From positions 1 through 44,500 of the forward strand of contig CAAETY010000060.1 of the NCBI GenBank assembly GCA_900759105.1: a stretch of DNA of 44,500 bases, in the 5' to 3' direction. The stretch comes from Peptococcaceae bacterium. Lineage in GTDB: Bacteria; Bacillota; Peptococcia; Peptococcales; Peptococcaceae. Positions 7,620-13,007 of this stretch are shown piece after piece; within the stretch, counting starts at the first letter, position 1; every line of letters starts with the position of its first letter. A model generated the notes under the pieces. The model was not told where the DNA came from, ran no database searches, and was given only the letters and a program-made list of their open reading frames with translations. Position numbers and translations under genes: made by a program.

Positions 7620-7754
7620 TTAGAAATTGATTAACATTGTCAAATGACTCGCTAAAATCATAATCGACAATACAAGTAAATCAATCGAAATCACCAGCTT
7701 AGCAAGTTCGTAAAACAGCTTGCTAAGCTTTTTTACTTTTTTCTCTATTTTCAC
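7620..7754 (-). CDS. 44-residue membrane peptide, first ORF of the left accessory unit
   Basis: It starts with GTG at 7754 behind a strong SD (GGGAGGTG, 6 nt). The N-terminus is lysine-rich (KIEKKVKKLSKL), followed by a long hydrophobic segment (about 20-44). It lies directly behind the promoter at 7781-7809. The function is unknown. The size and basic start are similar to holin-like or toxin-like peptides, but no motif proves this. Confidence 0.5.
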   Translation of the reverse strand: MKIEKKVKKLSKLFYELAKLVISIDLLVLSIMILASHLTMLINF

Positions 7755-7780
7755 TTTGTTCACCTCCCTTCCATGGTTAT

Positions 7781-7809
7781 ATATTATCATATGTACTTAC
7801 ATATGTCAA
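7781..7809 (-). promoter_or_regulatory. Consensus promoter with inverted-repeat operator in its spacer
   Basis: On the minus strand it has TTGACA (7804-7809), 17 bp and TAATAT (7781-7786). The spacer contains CATATGT-N4-ACATATG (7788-7805), an 18-bp palindrome. The promoter at 9871-9899 has the same geometry with other arm bases. Confidence 0.75.
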
Positions 7810-8007
7810 GCGTTTACAGATATTTTCTTACATTTTTCGCCAAACCATCGAAATCAAGGCGTTTATTTTGCATATTTGCACACGATAAAGCACAGGTAAT
7901 GCAATAAGTCACGCATGCGATTATCTCAGCAAATACCGCACAAATATTGCCAAATCGCTATTTTCGCGCATAAAAAATAAGGGCTGTTGCATAAAGCGAC
8001 AACCCTT
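7810..8007. other. Non-coding stretch ending in a minus-strand terminator
   Basis: The 314-bp gap 7755-8068 holds the promoter above, about 160 bp (7810-7969) in which I see nothing clear, and a terminator. On the minus strand AAGGGTTGTCGC (8007-7996) pairs, with two G-T pairs, to GCAACAGCCCTT (7990-7979), followed by a T-run (7978-7970). It should end the Rha transcript. Confidence 0.6.
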
Positions 8008-8068
8008 ATATTATTTAATCTACCGAAGGCCAATAGTGTTTTGCATTATTCATCGCACAGTCCTTATT

Positions 8069-8971
8069 TCAACCCTCTAACGAATTGATGTCCCAATTTG
8101 ACGTCACGCCGTTAAAACCAGCGTGCTTCTCAGTCCAAAGACCGATATCAATCAACAACGCCGTTACCGCCTTAAGATTCATCTCTTTTACAACAGGGTC
8201 CTTAATTTCCCTTGCAATCTGAAACAACAAATCCGCTTGTCTTACCGCAAAACGCATATCTTCATCACCTAACGAATGGTCTGGCATAAAATATGCATCC
8301 AACAGTGACCGGCAATCATCACGCCCAGCCTTCTGCAACACCGTCTCCACATCATGACGATACAACACAAGCATCCTACTAGCCGTATTTTGAATGGCAT
8401 TTTCACGCTTAAACGCCCGTAAATACTCACCATCCAAATACACACCGCAAACATCACACTGCGCATACAAATATGACACATCCGTACGAGGGCAATCAAG
8501 CAACTGCGCCACATCCTTCGTCGTCATCACCGGCATCCCATTCCACGTCTTACGCGCTGGTGCCGGCTTTTCCATCGGCAACTGCTGTTGCGCTGGCTTT
8601 GACACATTAGCAAGCGCCGCTTCCATCTCATTGAACTTCTGAATGTACGCCCACTTGAAATCGTTGTACCCTTGAATATTAAACATGTAGAGCGTAAAGC
8701 CATCTTTAGTGAGAAGATATTCACGGTACTTACGTTTTTGATTCGCCACTGTGTAAGTGGCAGGAATAATATTTGCCTTAATATCGCTGTTTTTTAGAGA
8801 GCCGAAATCTCGGCTTTCTAGAGAGCTCAAATCTGAGCTTTCTAAAATCTTATCTAAATCTCTCACTACGTTCTTATGTTGTCTACTCAGCCCCTGTGCC
8901 ACCTTACGGCTTGAAACTACCACTCCATATTGTGGGTTGTTTTCTAATTCAACACTTACTGCTAAACTCAT
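8069..8971 (-). CDS. Rha-family phage regulatory protein
   Basis: A 300-residue protein from the ATG at 8971 (SD GGAG, 8 nt). The N-terminal part carries the phage_pRha pattern: VVVSSRKVAQGLSRQHKNVVRDL near 18-40, then KYREYLLTKDGFTLYMFN and a downstream KWAYIQKFNEME. Rha proteins interfere with lytic growth of related phages lacking integration host factor. A second region (about 140-220) has DVAQLLDCPRTDVSYLYAQC, which looks like an extra helix-turn-helix. Residues 48-66 contain short Ser/Leu/Asp repeats. It stands apart from the early operon, with its own control region. Confidence 0.75.
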   Translation of the reverse strand: MSLAVSVELENNPQYGVVVSSRKVAQGLSRQHKNVVRDLDKILESSDLSSLESRDFGSLKNSDIKANIIPATYTVANQKRKYREYLLTKDGFTLYMFNIQGYNDFKWAYIQKFNEMEAALANVSKPAQQQLPMEKPAPARKTWNGMPVMTTKDVAQLLDCPRTDVSYLYAQCDVCGVYLDGEYLRAFKRENAIQNTASRMLVLYRHDVETVLQKAGRDDCRSLLDAYFMPDHSLGDEDMRFAVRQADLLFQIAREIKDPVVKEMNLKAVTALLIDIGLWTEKHAGFNGVTSNWDINSLEG

Positions 8972-8981
8972 TGGAATTACT

Positions 8982-8999
8982 CCTTTCAAAATTGAAAGG
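8982..8999. promoter_or_regulatory. Inverted repeat over the Rha ribosome binding site and a plus-strand -35 box
   Basis: CCTTTCAA-AA-TTGAAAGG is a perfect 8-bp-arm palindrome. On the minus strand it covers the Rha SD, and on the plus strand its right arm supplies TTGAAA of the promoter at 8992-9020. It could act as an operator or as an RNA hairpin on the Rha leader. Confidence 0.45.
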
Positions 9000-9020
9000 G
9001 CTTCCGATATATGTTAAAAT
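8992..9020 (+). promoter_or_regulatory. Plus-strand promoter for a candidate small RNA
   Basis: TTGAAA (8992-8997), 17 bp and TAAAAT (9015-9020). It points away from Rha, with no ORF behind it before a terminator-like hairpin. Confidence 0.5.
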
Positions 9021-9026
9021 ATTTCA

Positions 9027-9099
9027 TACAAGGAAACCCTTGTGCTATTTGAGATATCTGACGTCTTTCCAGGGAGGCAGATATCTCATTTTTCTTTTT
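9027..9099 (+). ncRNA. Candidate ~70-nt small RNA
   Basis: From the predicted start near 9027 the RNA would form a small hairpin (ACAAGG/CCTTGT) and then a 10-bp stem, GAGATATCTG (9051-9060) with CAGATATCTC (9078-9087). ATTTTTCTTTTT follows as an intrinsic terminator. No ORF is present. Its 3' end overlaps the end of the RHH gene in antisense. Its loop is G-rich (CAGGGAGG). The alternative is a mere terminator for plus-strand transcription. Confidence 0.4.
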
Positions 9100-9268
9100 C
9101 CAGATATTCCAACATAAAATCCACTGATTTTACTAGCGCATTAGTCCTATTTTCATTAAGTAAATCTGCGCATCGTTGAATTTTATCAAGCTCATTTTGT
9201 GCCAATCGTAATTGCAGGGTTTTATTTCTCGGATTTTCAGTTGGTCTACCCATTTTTTTAGTAGCCAT
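9086..9268 (-). CDS. Ribbon-helix-helix (CopG/Arc-like) regulator
   Basis: A 60-residue protein (MATKKMGRPTENPRNKTLQ, then LRLAQNELDKIQRCADLLNEN, then RTNALVKSVDFMLEYLEK). The beta strand followed by two helices with a GRP/TEN linker is typical of small RHH DNA-binding proteins. The ATG at 9268 is favoured by spacing from GAGGTG. A large inverted repeat overlapping its promoter suggests autoregulation. It has no adjacent toxin of a known type. Alone it may be an orphan antitoxin or a plasmid/phage copy regulator. Confidence 0.75.
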   Translation of the reverse strand: MATKKMGRPTENPRNKTLQLRLAQNELDKIQRCADLLNENRTNALVKSVDFMLEYLEKEK

Positions 9269-9280
9269 CATTATCACCTC

Positions 9281-9327
9281 ACTTATGCCACTGCATATAT
9301 AATATATTTTGCAATGGCATAAGTCAA
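9281..9327 (-). promoter_or_regulatory. Promoter and 14-bp-arm operator of the RHH gene
   Basis: On the minus strand it has TTGACT (9322-9327), 17 bp and TATTAT (9299-9304). Arms at 9281-9294 and 9311-9324 (ACTTATGCCA core) form an inverted repeat with one mismatch around an A/T-only centre. The two arms cover the -35 box and the region after the -10 box, which fits repression by the RHH dimer. Confidence 0.75.
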
Positions 9328-9348
9328 CCCCTATTTCATTTAAGCAAC

Positions 9349-9375
9349 AAAAAACCCGGCGATAATTACCGGGTT
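9349..9375 (-). terminator. Terminator of the 9382 unit
   Basis: On the minus strand AACCCGG (9375-9369 side) and CCGGGTT (9359-9353 side) form a 7-bp stem followed by TTTTT. Confidence 0.85.
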
Positions 9376-9381
9376 CATATT

Positions 9382-9582
9382 TTATTCTGCTTCAAGTTGC
9401 ATTTTACGCTCTTCCATCATTTTTTGAAGTTCTTCTAAGTCGGCCAGTGTAGCTTTCGTGCGAATGAATCTTCTAGCACTTGTTCTGTCAGTCAAATAAC
9501 GGCGGTGTTCCTTGTTGTTGTCGTTCCACTTTTTATCAGCGTCAGGATTGTAAACCGCTTCACGTTTTTTAACTTCTTCCAT
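9382..9582 (-). CDS. Small charged prophage protein, paralogue of the 7217 gene
   Basis: A 66-residue protein, MEEVKKREAVYNPDADKKW at the start, ending EELQKMMEERKMQLEAE. It aligns end to end with the 7217-7417 product with the same length. The second half is a predicted amphipathic or coiled helix. The SD is weak (GGTG). It is the second ORF of a unit that starts at 9813. Function unknown. Confidence 0.65.
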   Translation of the reverse strand: MEEVKKREAVYNPDADKKWNDNNKEHRRYLTDRTSARRFIRTKATLADLEELQKMMEERKMQLEAE

Positions 9583-9621
9583 AAAATCACCGCTTGTCTT
9601 TCTCTTGCCTTTAATGTTAAA

Positions 9622-9660
9622 ATTTCAGTAGGTGGTGGCAAGTACCACCCACCGAAACTT
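9622..9660. terminator. Hairpin between two small ORFs
   Basis: GGTGGTGG and CCACCCACC pair around a short loop, with TTTC/GAAA extending the stem. T-rich flanks lie on both sides. It may attenuate transcription from the 45-residue ORF into the 66-residue ORF. Confidence 0.4.
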
Positions 9661-9675
9661 TTTGAGTGAGGCCTG

Positions 9676-9813
9676 TTATTTACTTAACAGGTCTTTTACT
9701 TTTTTCTTGGCTTCTTCCAAGTCTTTGCTTTCGTTCATCATTTCCAAGATTTTTCTTGCCATATTTTCTTGGGATTGTTGAACGAGCAGTTCGCACATGT
9801 TCATTTCTTCCAT
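9676..9813 (-). CDS. 45-residue helical prophage peptide
   Basis: It starts MEEMNMCELLVQQSQENMA and ends LEEAKKKVKDLLSK. It is wholly helical and charged, without a membrane segment. The ATG at 9813 has SD AAGGAG (7 nt). It is the first ORF behind the operator-controlled promoter at 9871-9899. It is not related to the small ORFs of the left unit. No family recognised. Confidence 0.5.
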   Translation of the reverse strand: MEEMNMCELLVQQSQENMARKILEMMNESKDLEEAKKKVKDLLSK

Positions 9814-9870
9814 GCTGTTCTCCTTTCTGGCACTTGCCACCGTATTACCAGGAACCCTCCTGACACTATT

Positions 9871-9899
9871 ATAATATCATAGTAACGCTACTATGTCAA
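9871..9899 (-). promoter_or_regulatory. Consensus promoter with inverted-repeat operator in its spacer
   Basis: On the minus strand it has TTGACA (9894-9899), 17 bp and TATTAT (9871-9876). The spacer holds CATAGTA-ACGC-TACTATG (9878-9895). Arm length, centre and register are the same as at 7788-7805. Confidence 0.75.
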
Positions 9900-9919
9900 C
9901 ACTTTTTATAAATTTTTCC

Positions 9920-9960
9920 AAAAAAAATAAGCCTAGCAGGATAAATCGTCGTACTAGGCT
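9920..9960. terminator. Bidirectional terminator
   Basis: AGCCTAG (9930-9936) pairs with CTAGGCT (9954-9960). An A-run (9920-9927) serves as the T-run for minus-strand transcripts and TTTTATT follows on the plus strand. It insulates the toxin locus from the small-ORF unit. Confidence 0.6.
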
Positions 9961-9964
9961 TTTA

Positions 9965-9993
9965 TTGTGCATATAGAAATCTATGGGTATAAT
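9965..9993 (+). promoter_or_regulatory. Promoter of the Fst-like toxin mRNA (RNA I)
   Basis: TTGTGC (9965-9970), 17-bp spacer and TATAAT (9988-9993) preceded by GGG. The predicted start near 10000 gives an RNA of about 210 nt up to the terminator, close to the size of RNA I of par from pAD1. Confidence 0.7.
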
Positions 9994-10008
9994 ATATTTT
10001 GGTTGCTA

Positions 10009-10036
10009 CTCCACGCTGGGTAAGTCCAGAGAGGAG
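10009..10036 (+). promoter_or_regulatory. 5' hairpin sequestering the toxin Shine-Dalgarno
   Basis: CTCC (10009-10012) can pair with GGAG (10033-10036), part of the SD GAGGAGGTG, around an inner stem CTGG/CCAG (10016-10019 with 10026-10029). A stem-loop at the extreme 5' end that limits translation is a known feature of fst mRNAs. Confidence 0.5.
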
Positions 10037-10046
10037 GTGCACAAGC

Positions 10047-10169
10047 ATGGAAACTCTTTTAACAGCATTATTTTTCCCAATTGTGGTAGGTGTGGCTACT
10101 GACCGCATCTGCAAATGGCTTGATTGGAAAAAAGAGCAACCTAAGCCTCGGCGCTTTTCCAACCGTTAA
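10047..10169 (+). CDS. Fst/Ldr-like type I toxin peptide
   Basis: A 40-residue peptide beginning METLLTALFFPIVVGVATD, with one membrane segment, the Pro-Ile-Val-Val-Gly signature (P-x-x-V-G), then CKWLDWKK and a polar basic tail (KPRRFSNR). Fst-family toxins have this plan: short N-terminus, membrane helix with P-x-x-V-G, charged C-terminus. They damage the membrane or nucleoid when the antitoxin RNA is lost. The SD (GAGGAGGTG) is strong but can be hidden in a hairpin. It has its own promoter, opposite to the late operon, and a convergent antisense RNA. It is too short for ordinary gene calling. Confidence 0.75.
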   Translation: METLLTALFFPIVVGVATDRICKWLDWKKEQPKPRRFSNR

Positions 10170-10179
10170 CAGGAAAAAT

Positions 10180-10212
10180 AAAAAGACAGGTGCGCCAACA
10201 CCTGTCTTTTTT
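10180..10212. terminator. Shared bidirectional terminator of RNA I and RNA II
   Basis: AAAAAGACAGGTG (10180-10192 region) pairs with CACCTGTCTTTTTT (10199-10212) around CGCCAA. It is symmetric, with T-runs on both strands, so it ends the toxin mRNA on plus, the antisense RNA on minus, and probably late transcripts arriving from the amidase gene. Confidence 0.85.
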
Positions 10213-10214
10213 GT

Positions 10215-10239
10215 TGCACAAGCAACTCTTTTAACAGCA
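10215..10239 (+). repeat. Second copy of direct repeats DRa/DRb shared with the toxin start
   Basis: TGCACAAGCA (10215-10224) and AACTCTTTTAACAGCA (10224-10239) repeat exactly the sequences at 10038-10047 and 10052-10067, which bracket the toxin start codon. In the toxin copy the two are separated by 4 bp; here they overlap by one base. Confidence 0.85.
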
Positions 10240-10279
10240 CGAGATGATGCACGGACGGCGGCATAAATCTCTTACTCAC

Positions 10280-10308
10280 ATCATAGCGTATAAACACATA
10301 AAATGCAA
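10280..10308 (-). promoter_or_regulatory. Promoter of antisense RNA II
   Basis: On the minus strand it has TTGCAT (10303-10308), 17 bp and TATGAT (10280-10285). It is a good sigma-70 type promoter facing the toxin gene. Confidence 0.65.
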
Positions 10309-10414
10309 GAAAAAGCCCCAGAACGCCCTCTGTTGCCAATCGGTCAGCAAAGGATGAGAGTTCCCTTCTCATGAGAAAAAATTCCAATTCCAACTACATC
10401 ATACCACACCGCAC

Positions 10415-11032
10415 CTACTTACTCAAGCGCACCAACACCGCTGCTAATTCTTCACGGGTTACGTTGTCGTGTGGTCTAGTACCATCGAGCAAGCCCAACT
10501 CATGCGCCTTATCCCACGCATCCTTTGCCCACTCGGACGGTTCGTTGATGTCCCCGACATTATTGTCGGTAACATCCATCAATTCAAGCGCCCTGTCGTG
10601 GATATAGTCTAGCTTATTGTAGTATTTGCCCGGGCATGCAGTAGGACTAAAATCCTTATGACCATAAATAGGTAACTCTCCATACACCTTATACAGGTAT
10701 GCCACCAACTCACACACCGTCTCGAGGTCTGCGTCCGACATCTCAGGACGGCACTCAATCCCGATACTGGTTAGGTTTGCGCCCCAGTTGCCTGCATGGT
10801 AGGCAGTATCGCTCAGATTAACAAGGCAAGCCACACGCCCACCTTCTACGACATAGTGGGCTGATGTCTGGCACGCTGGGTTTTCAAACCACGCGCAAAC
10901 GCCGTCAAAGGTCTGCCCCTCAGCGCCCCAGTGGTGGATGATGATTTTATCGACACTATATCGTACGCCGTTACTCATGCGCCCTACCATGTAGGCGTTG
11001 GCGTTGTATTTAGTGATATATTCGTATGCCAT
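10415..11032 (-). CDS. Endolysin: N-acetylmuramoyl-L-alanine amidase
   Basis: A 205-residue amidase_2 (PGRP-like) protein. Zinc ligands are visible in KIIIHHWGAEG (about 29-39), in the HYVVEGG/AYHAGNW region and in HKDFSPTACPGK (about 124-135). The last 40 residues (EWAKDAWDKAHELGLLDG, then TREELAAVLVRL) form one SLH-like repeat that may anchor it to the wall. It cleaves the amide between muramic acid and L-Ala during lysis. SD GGAGGG is 6 nt upstream. It is the last gene of the late operon, just after the holins. The ~200 bp after it hold the antitoxin promoter and RNA. Confidence 0.9.
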   Translation of the reverse strand: MAYEYITKYNANAYMVGRMSNGVRYSVDKIIIHHWGAEGQTFDGVCAWFENPACQTSAHYVVEGGRVACLVNLSDTAYHAGNWGANLTSIGIECRPEMSDADLETVCELVAYLYKVYGELPIYGHKDFSPTACPGKYYNKLDYIHDRALELMDVTDNNVGDINEPSEWAKDAWDKAHELGLLDGTRPHDNVTREELAAVLVRLSK

Positions 11033-11033
11033 C

Positions 11034-11264
11034 TTATCGCCCTCCTTTGGGTTTGTCGCTCAATCCTGCGGTCGTTGGGTCTACAAAAACCGCAAGCACC
11101 GCTAATGCCATAGTGCAGAGTTGGAACGGATTGCCCAACACTGCAAGCACGGCATCCCACACGGCCTGCCAGCTTGTAAACATAGTCGGGTCAACGCCGA
11201 TTGCTGTCAGTGCGATTGATACAAGCCCAACCCAGAACCATGGGTTCTTCATTCTATCGTTCAT
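11034..11264 (-). CDS. Phi LC3-family holin
   Basis: A 76-residue protein with NPWFWVGLVSIALTAIG at the start, a second hydrophobic segment (about 45-62) and the end DPTTAGLSDK. This end is typical of phi LC3-type holins (DPTTKGxSDS). It forms membrane holes that release the amidase. It lies one base from the amidase gene and overlaps the upstream membrane protein gene. Confidence 0.85.
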   Translation of the reverse strand: MNDRMKNPWFWVGLVSIALTAIGVDPTMFTSWQAVWDAVLAVLGNPFQLCTMALAVLAVFVDPTTAGLSDKPKGGR

Positions 11265-11571
11265 GTTCTATCTCGTCTCCTTCCTCGATTTTTAGCCCTT
11301 TAACGCGCTTGTAATACTCATCTCCTACTGAGTTGCCTTTGAGCGCATTATAGGCGGTGTGTAGGTCTGTCAGCATGTCAAGCTGTACAGGCGTAACATA
11401 CCCTTGGTCAAAACACTTGTGGCTCTCTTCCTTAATGCGATACCGCCCTAATGCCCTTAGCATGTCTTTGATAGGCTTGAGTGCAGTGAATGCACTCGTT
11501 AGATATCCCAACACAGCACCTAGCATGATGGGGATTAGGTAGTCTAGCGCTACTATTAATATATGTTCCAT
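11254..11571 (-). CDS. Phage membrane protein of the lysis cassette (holin-like)
   Basis: A 105-residue protein with one N-terminal hydrophobic segment (about 4-30, ILIVALDYLIPIMLGAVLGYL) and a charged C-terminal part (RIKEESHKCFDQGYV, then VQLDMLTDLHTAYNALKG). Its place directly before the holin suggests a holin partner or antiholin. No residue motif proves it. Confidence 0.5.
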   Translation of the reverse strand: MEHILIVALDYLIPIMLGAVLGYLTSAFTALKPIKDMLRALGRYRIKEESHKCFDQGYVTPVQLDMLTDLHTAYNALKGNSVGDEYYKRVKGLKIEEGDEIEHER

Positions 11572-11601
11572 GTTCCACCTTCTTTATTTATTTATGCGTC
11601 A

Positions 11602-12255
11602 TTAACCTACAACCTTCCATCCTTGTGGGTAAGCGTCTGGCGCCCATACATTGCCGTTGATGGTAGACTCGTACACCTTGCCATTATAGGTCACACGGTC
11701 GCCCACCTTGTAAGCATCGTGACCGCCTTCTGGTTGCTTCCACTCTGGTGGTTGCTCTGGCTGTGGCTCGGGTTGCGGTTCAGGGTCAACAGTGCCACCG
11801 CCTTCCTCAGTCGCTACGTCCTGCCACCCTTGCGGATAAGCGCTAGGGCTGTGGACGTTATTATCAATCTTACTTCGCCACGTCTTACCGCCCTCAGTGC
11901 AACAATCCCCCTTGCTATATGGGCTTGTGGATAGTGCAATAAATGGCAGTGCCTTGGATGGGTCGGTTGACCATTTGAAACCCCATTGAGCCGGTAATTC
12001 CTCAGGCTCTTGTGGGTAGATGGTGCTGTCATAGACCTGCAAGAGCTTGACCACTCTGCCGGCGGATGATTTGCACACAAACCCAACAGGACGCTCAAGC
12101 ATGTTCATCTTTGCGACAGCTGCCTTGAAATCAGGGATTTTCTCTTCTTCCGCATAAAGCGCCGTGCCGTCCATGCTTGCGCTTCGTGTCTGCAAATCTT
12201 TAGCATCTGCCACGCCTTTAGCGTGCATTGCATCGATGTATAATTGTGTATCCAA
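11602..12255 (-). CDS. Tail-associated protein with two chitin-binding-like (CBM5/12) modules
   Basis: About 217 residues if translated from TTG at 12255 (SD GGAAG), beginning LDTQLYIDAMHAKGV. The ATG-like extension to 12321 would overlap the hicAB promoter and is disfavoured. The C-terminal half has two related carbohydrate-binding modules: a degenerate one (SPYSKGDCCTEGGKTWRS, then SPSAYPQGW) and a clear one (DAYKVGDRVTYNGKVYES, then APDAYPQGW). A Pro/Glu/Gln linker (PEPQPEPQPEQPPE) joins them. It probably binds host surface glycan at the tail tip or helps lysis. It sits between HicAB and the holin genes. Confidence 0.65.
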   Translation of the reverse strand: MDTQLYIDAMHAKGVADAKDLQTRSASMDGTALYAEEEKIPDFKAAVAKMNMLERPVGFVCKSSAGRVVKLLQVYDSTIYPQEPEELPAQWGFKWSTDPSKALPFIALSTSPYSKGDCCTEGGKTWRSKIDNNVHSPSAYPQGWQDVATEEGGGTVDPEPQPEPQPEQPPEWKQPEGGHDAYKVGDRVTYNGKVYESTINGNVWAPDAYPQGWKVVG

Positions 12256-12280
12256 ACTAATCGCTTCCTTTCTAAAACAA

Positions 12281-12333
12281 TGTGCATTATGCGTATAATT
12301 TCCATTGACTTTTATGTGCATTATGCGTATAAT
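12281..12333 (+). promoter_or_regulatory. hicAB promoter with duplicated 19-bp operator
   Basis: TTGACT (12305-12310), 17 bp and TATAAT (12328-12333) form a near-perfect promoter. The 19-mer TGTGCATTATGCGTATAAT occurs twice, at 12281-12299 and 12315-12333. Each copy contains the palindrome GCAT-T-ATGC. The second overlaps the -10 box. The likely ligand is the RHH-tailed HicB. Confidence 0.8.
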
Positions 12334-12354
12334 ATAATCATAAGGAGGTTGCTT

Positions 12355-12537
12355 ATGAGGTTTCGAGAAATTGAAAAGATAATACTGGATGATGGATGGA
12401 CATACAAAGGGACAAAAGGTTCACATTACCACTACATTCATCCAACAAAACCAGGCAAAGTTACTATCCCACACCACAATGGTGACCTAGATTCAAGAAC
12501 TGTAAAATCAATATTGAAACAGGCAGGGCTGAAATAA
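12355..12537 (+). CDS. hicA: HicA-family mRNA interferase toxin
   Basis: A 60-residue protein from the ATG at 12355 (SD AAGGAGG). The dsRBD-like HicA fold is clear: FREIEKIILDDGW, then KGTKGSHYHYIHP with the catalytic His of the GSH motif, then KVTIPHHNGDLDSRTVKSILKQAG. HicA cuts mRNA independently of the ribosome and is held by HicB. It is on the strand opposite to the surrounding tail genes and has its own promoter, so it can be expressed in the lysogen. Confidence 0.9.
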   Translation: MRFREIEKIILDDGWTYKGTKGSHYHYIHPTKPGKVTIPHHNGDLDSRTVKSILKQAGLK

Positions 12538-12570
12538 CAGCCCTCGCCTCTTTCGAAAGGAGATATAATT

Positions 12571-12972
12571 ATGAAACTCACTTATCCTGCCATCTTCTAC
12601 CCTTTTGAGGATAAAGAAAACGGCTTTACCGTTGAAGTTCCAGACCTTCCAGGTTGTATTTCTGAGGGCGACACCTTGGCAGATGCCATCCTAATGGCGA
12701 CAGACGCCGCTTCTGGTTGGGTGCTTGATGAATTAGAGGACGGAAATCCTGTACCAACAGCCACCCCACTCAGTGAAATCCAAGTTGAAGAAGACGGCTT
12801 TGTAACTCTTCTCGTCCTAGATATGGACGCTTATTCAGAAAAATACGGTTCAAAAGCTGTTAGAAAAAGCCTCACCATTCCAGCATGGTTAAATACCTTT
12901 GCAGAAAAAAGCAATGTCAATTTCTCGCAAGTGCTTCAAGAAGCCTTGAAACAACAACTACACCTCGTATAA
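12571..12972 (+). CDS. hicB: HicB-family antitoxin
   Basis: A 133-residue protein, SD AAAGGAG. The N-terminal partial RNase H-like domain has FYPFEDKENGFTVEVPDLPGC and GDTLADAILMATDA, which is the HicB signature. The C-terminus (SLTIPAWLNTFAEK, then NFSQVLQEALKQQL) is a ribbon-helix-helix DNA-binding domain, consistent with autorepression at the duplicated operator upstream. It is 33 bp from hicA and ends before a perfect terminator. Confidence 0.9.
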   Translation: MKLTYPAIFYPFEDKENGFTVEVPDLPGCISEGDTLADAILMATDAASGWVLDELEDGNPVPTATPLSEIQVEEDGFVTLLVLDMDAYSEKYGSKAVRKSLTIPAWLNTFAEKSNVNFSQVLQEALKQQLHLV

Positions 12973-12979
12973 CCACCCC

Positions 12980-13006
12980 GACACGTCCAAGTGACGTGTC
13001 TTTTTT
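12980..13006 (+). terminator. hicAB terminator
   Basis: GACACGT (12980-12986) and ACGTGTC (12994-13000) form a 7-bp stem followed by TTTTTT. Confidence 0.9.
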
Positions 13007-13007
13007 A

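Larger units (their letters stand above)
10180..10273 (-). ncRNA. Antisense antitoxin RNA (RNA II) of the Fst-like locus
   Basis: It is predicted from the promoter at 10280-10308 to the shared terminator, about 90 nt. It contains the complement of two repeats that also occur at the toxin start: TGCACAAGCA and AACTCTTTTAACAGCA. Through these and the terminator stem it could pair with the toxin mRNA around the SD and the first codons and block translation. This is an inference from architecture, with no expression evidence. Confidence 0.65.

Noticed and set aside
8008..8068. 12-codon ORF after the Rha gene (MNNAKHYWPSVD)
   Set aside because: Too short, with only a weak SD, and located just before a terminator; no support for translation.
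9901..10169. Toxin peptide as an ordinary holin
   Set aside because: Holins of this phage are already present at 11034-11571. The peptide has its own promoter on the other strand and the P-x-x-V-G motif with antisense architecture, which fits Fst better.
10166..10393. 75-codon minus-strand ORF with a hydrophobic stretch after the amidase gene
   Set aside because: It has no good SD, runs through the RNA II promoter and ends inside the bidirectional terminator stem. The antisense RNA explains the region better. A real small membrane protein cannot be fully excluded.
12256..12321. ATG extension of the chitin-binding protein to 12321
   Set aside because: It would lie over the hicAB operators and has no SD; the TTG at 12255 has one.
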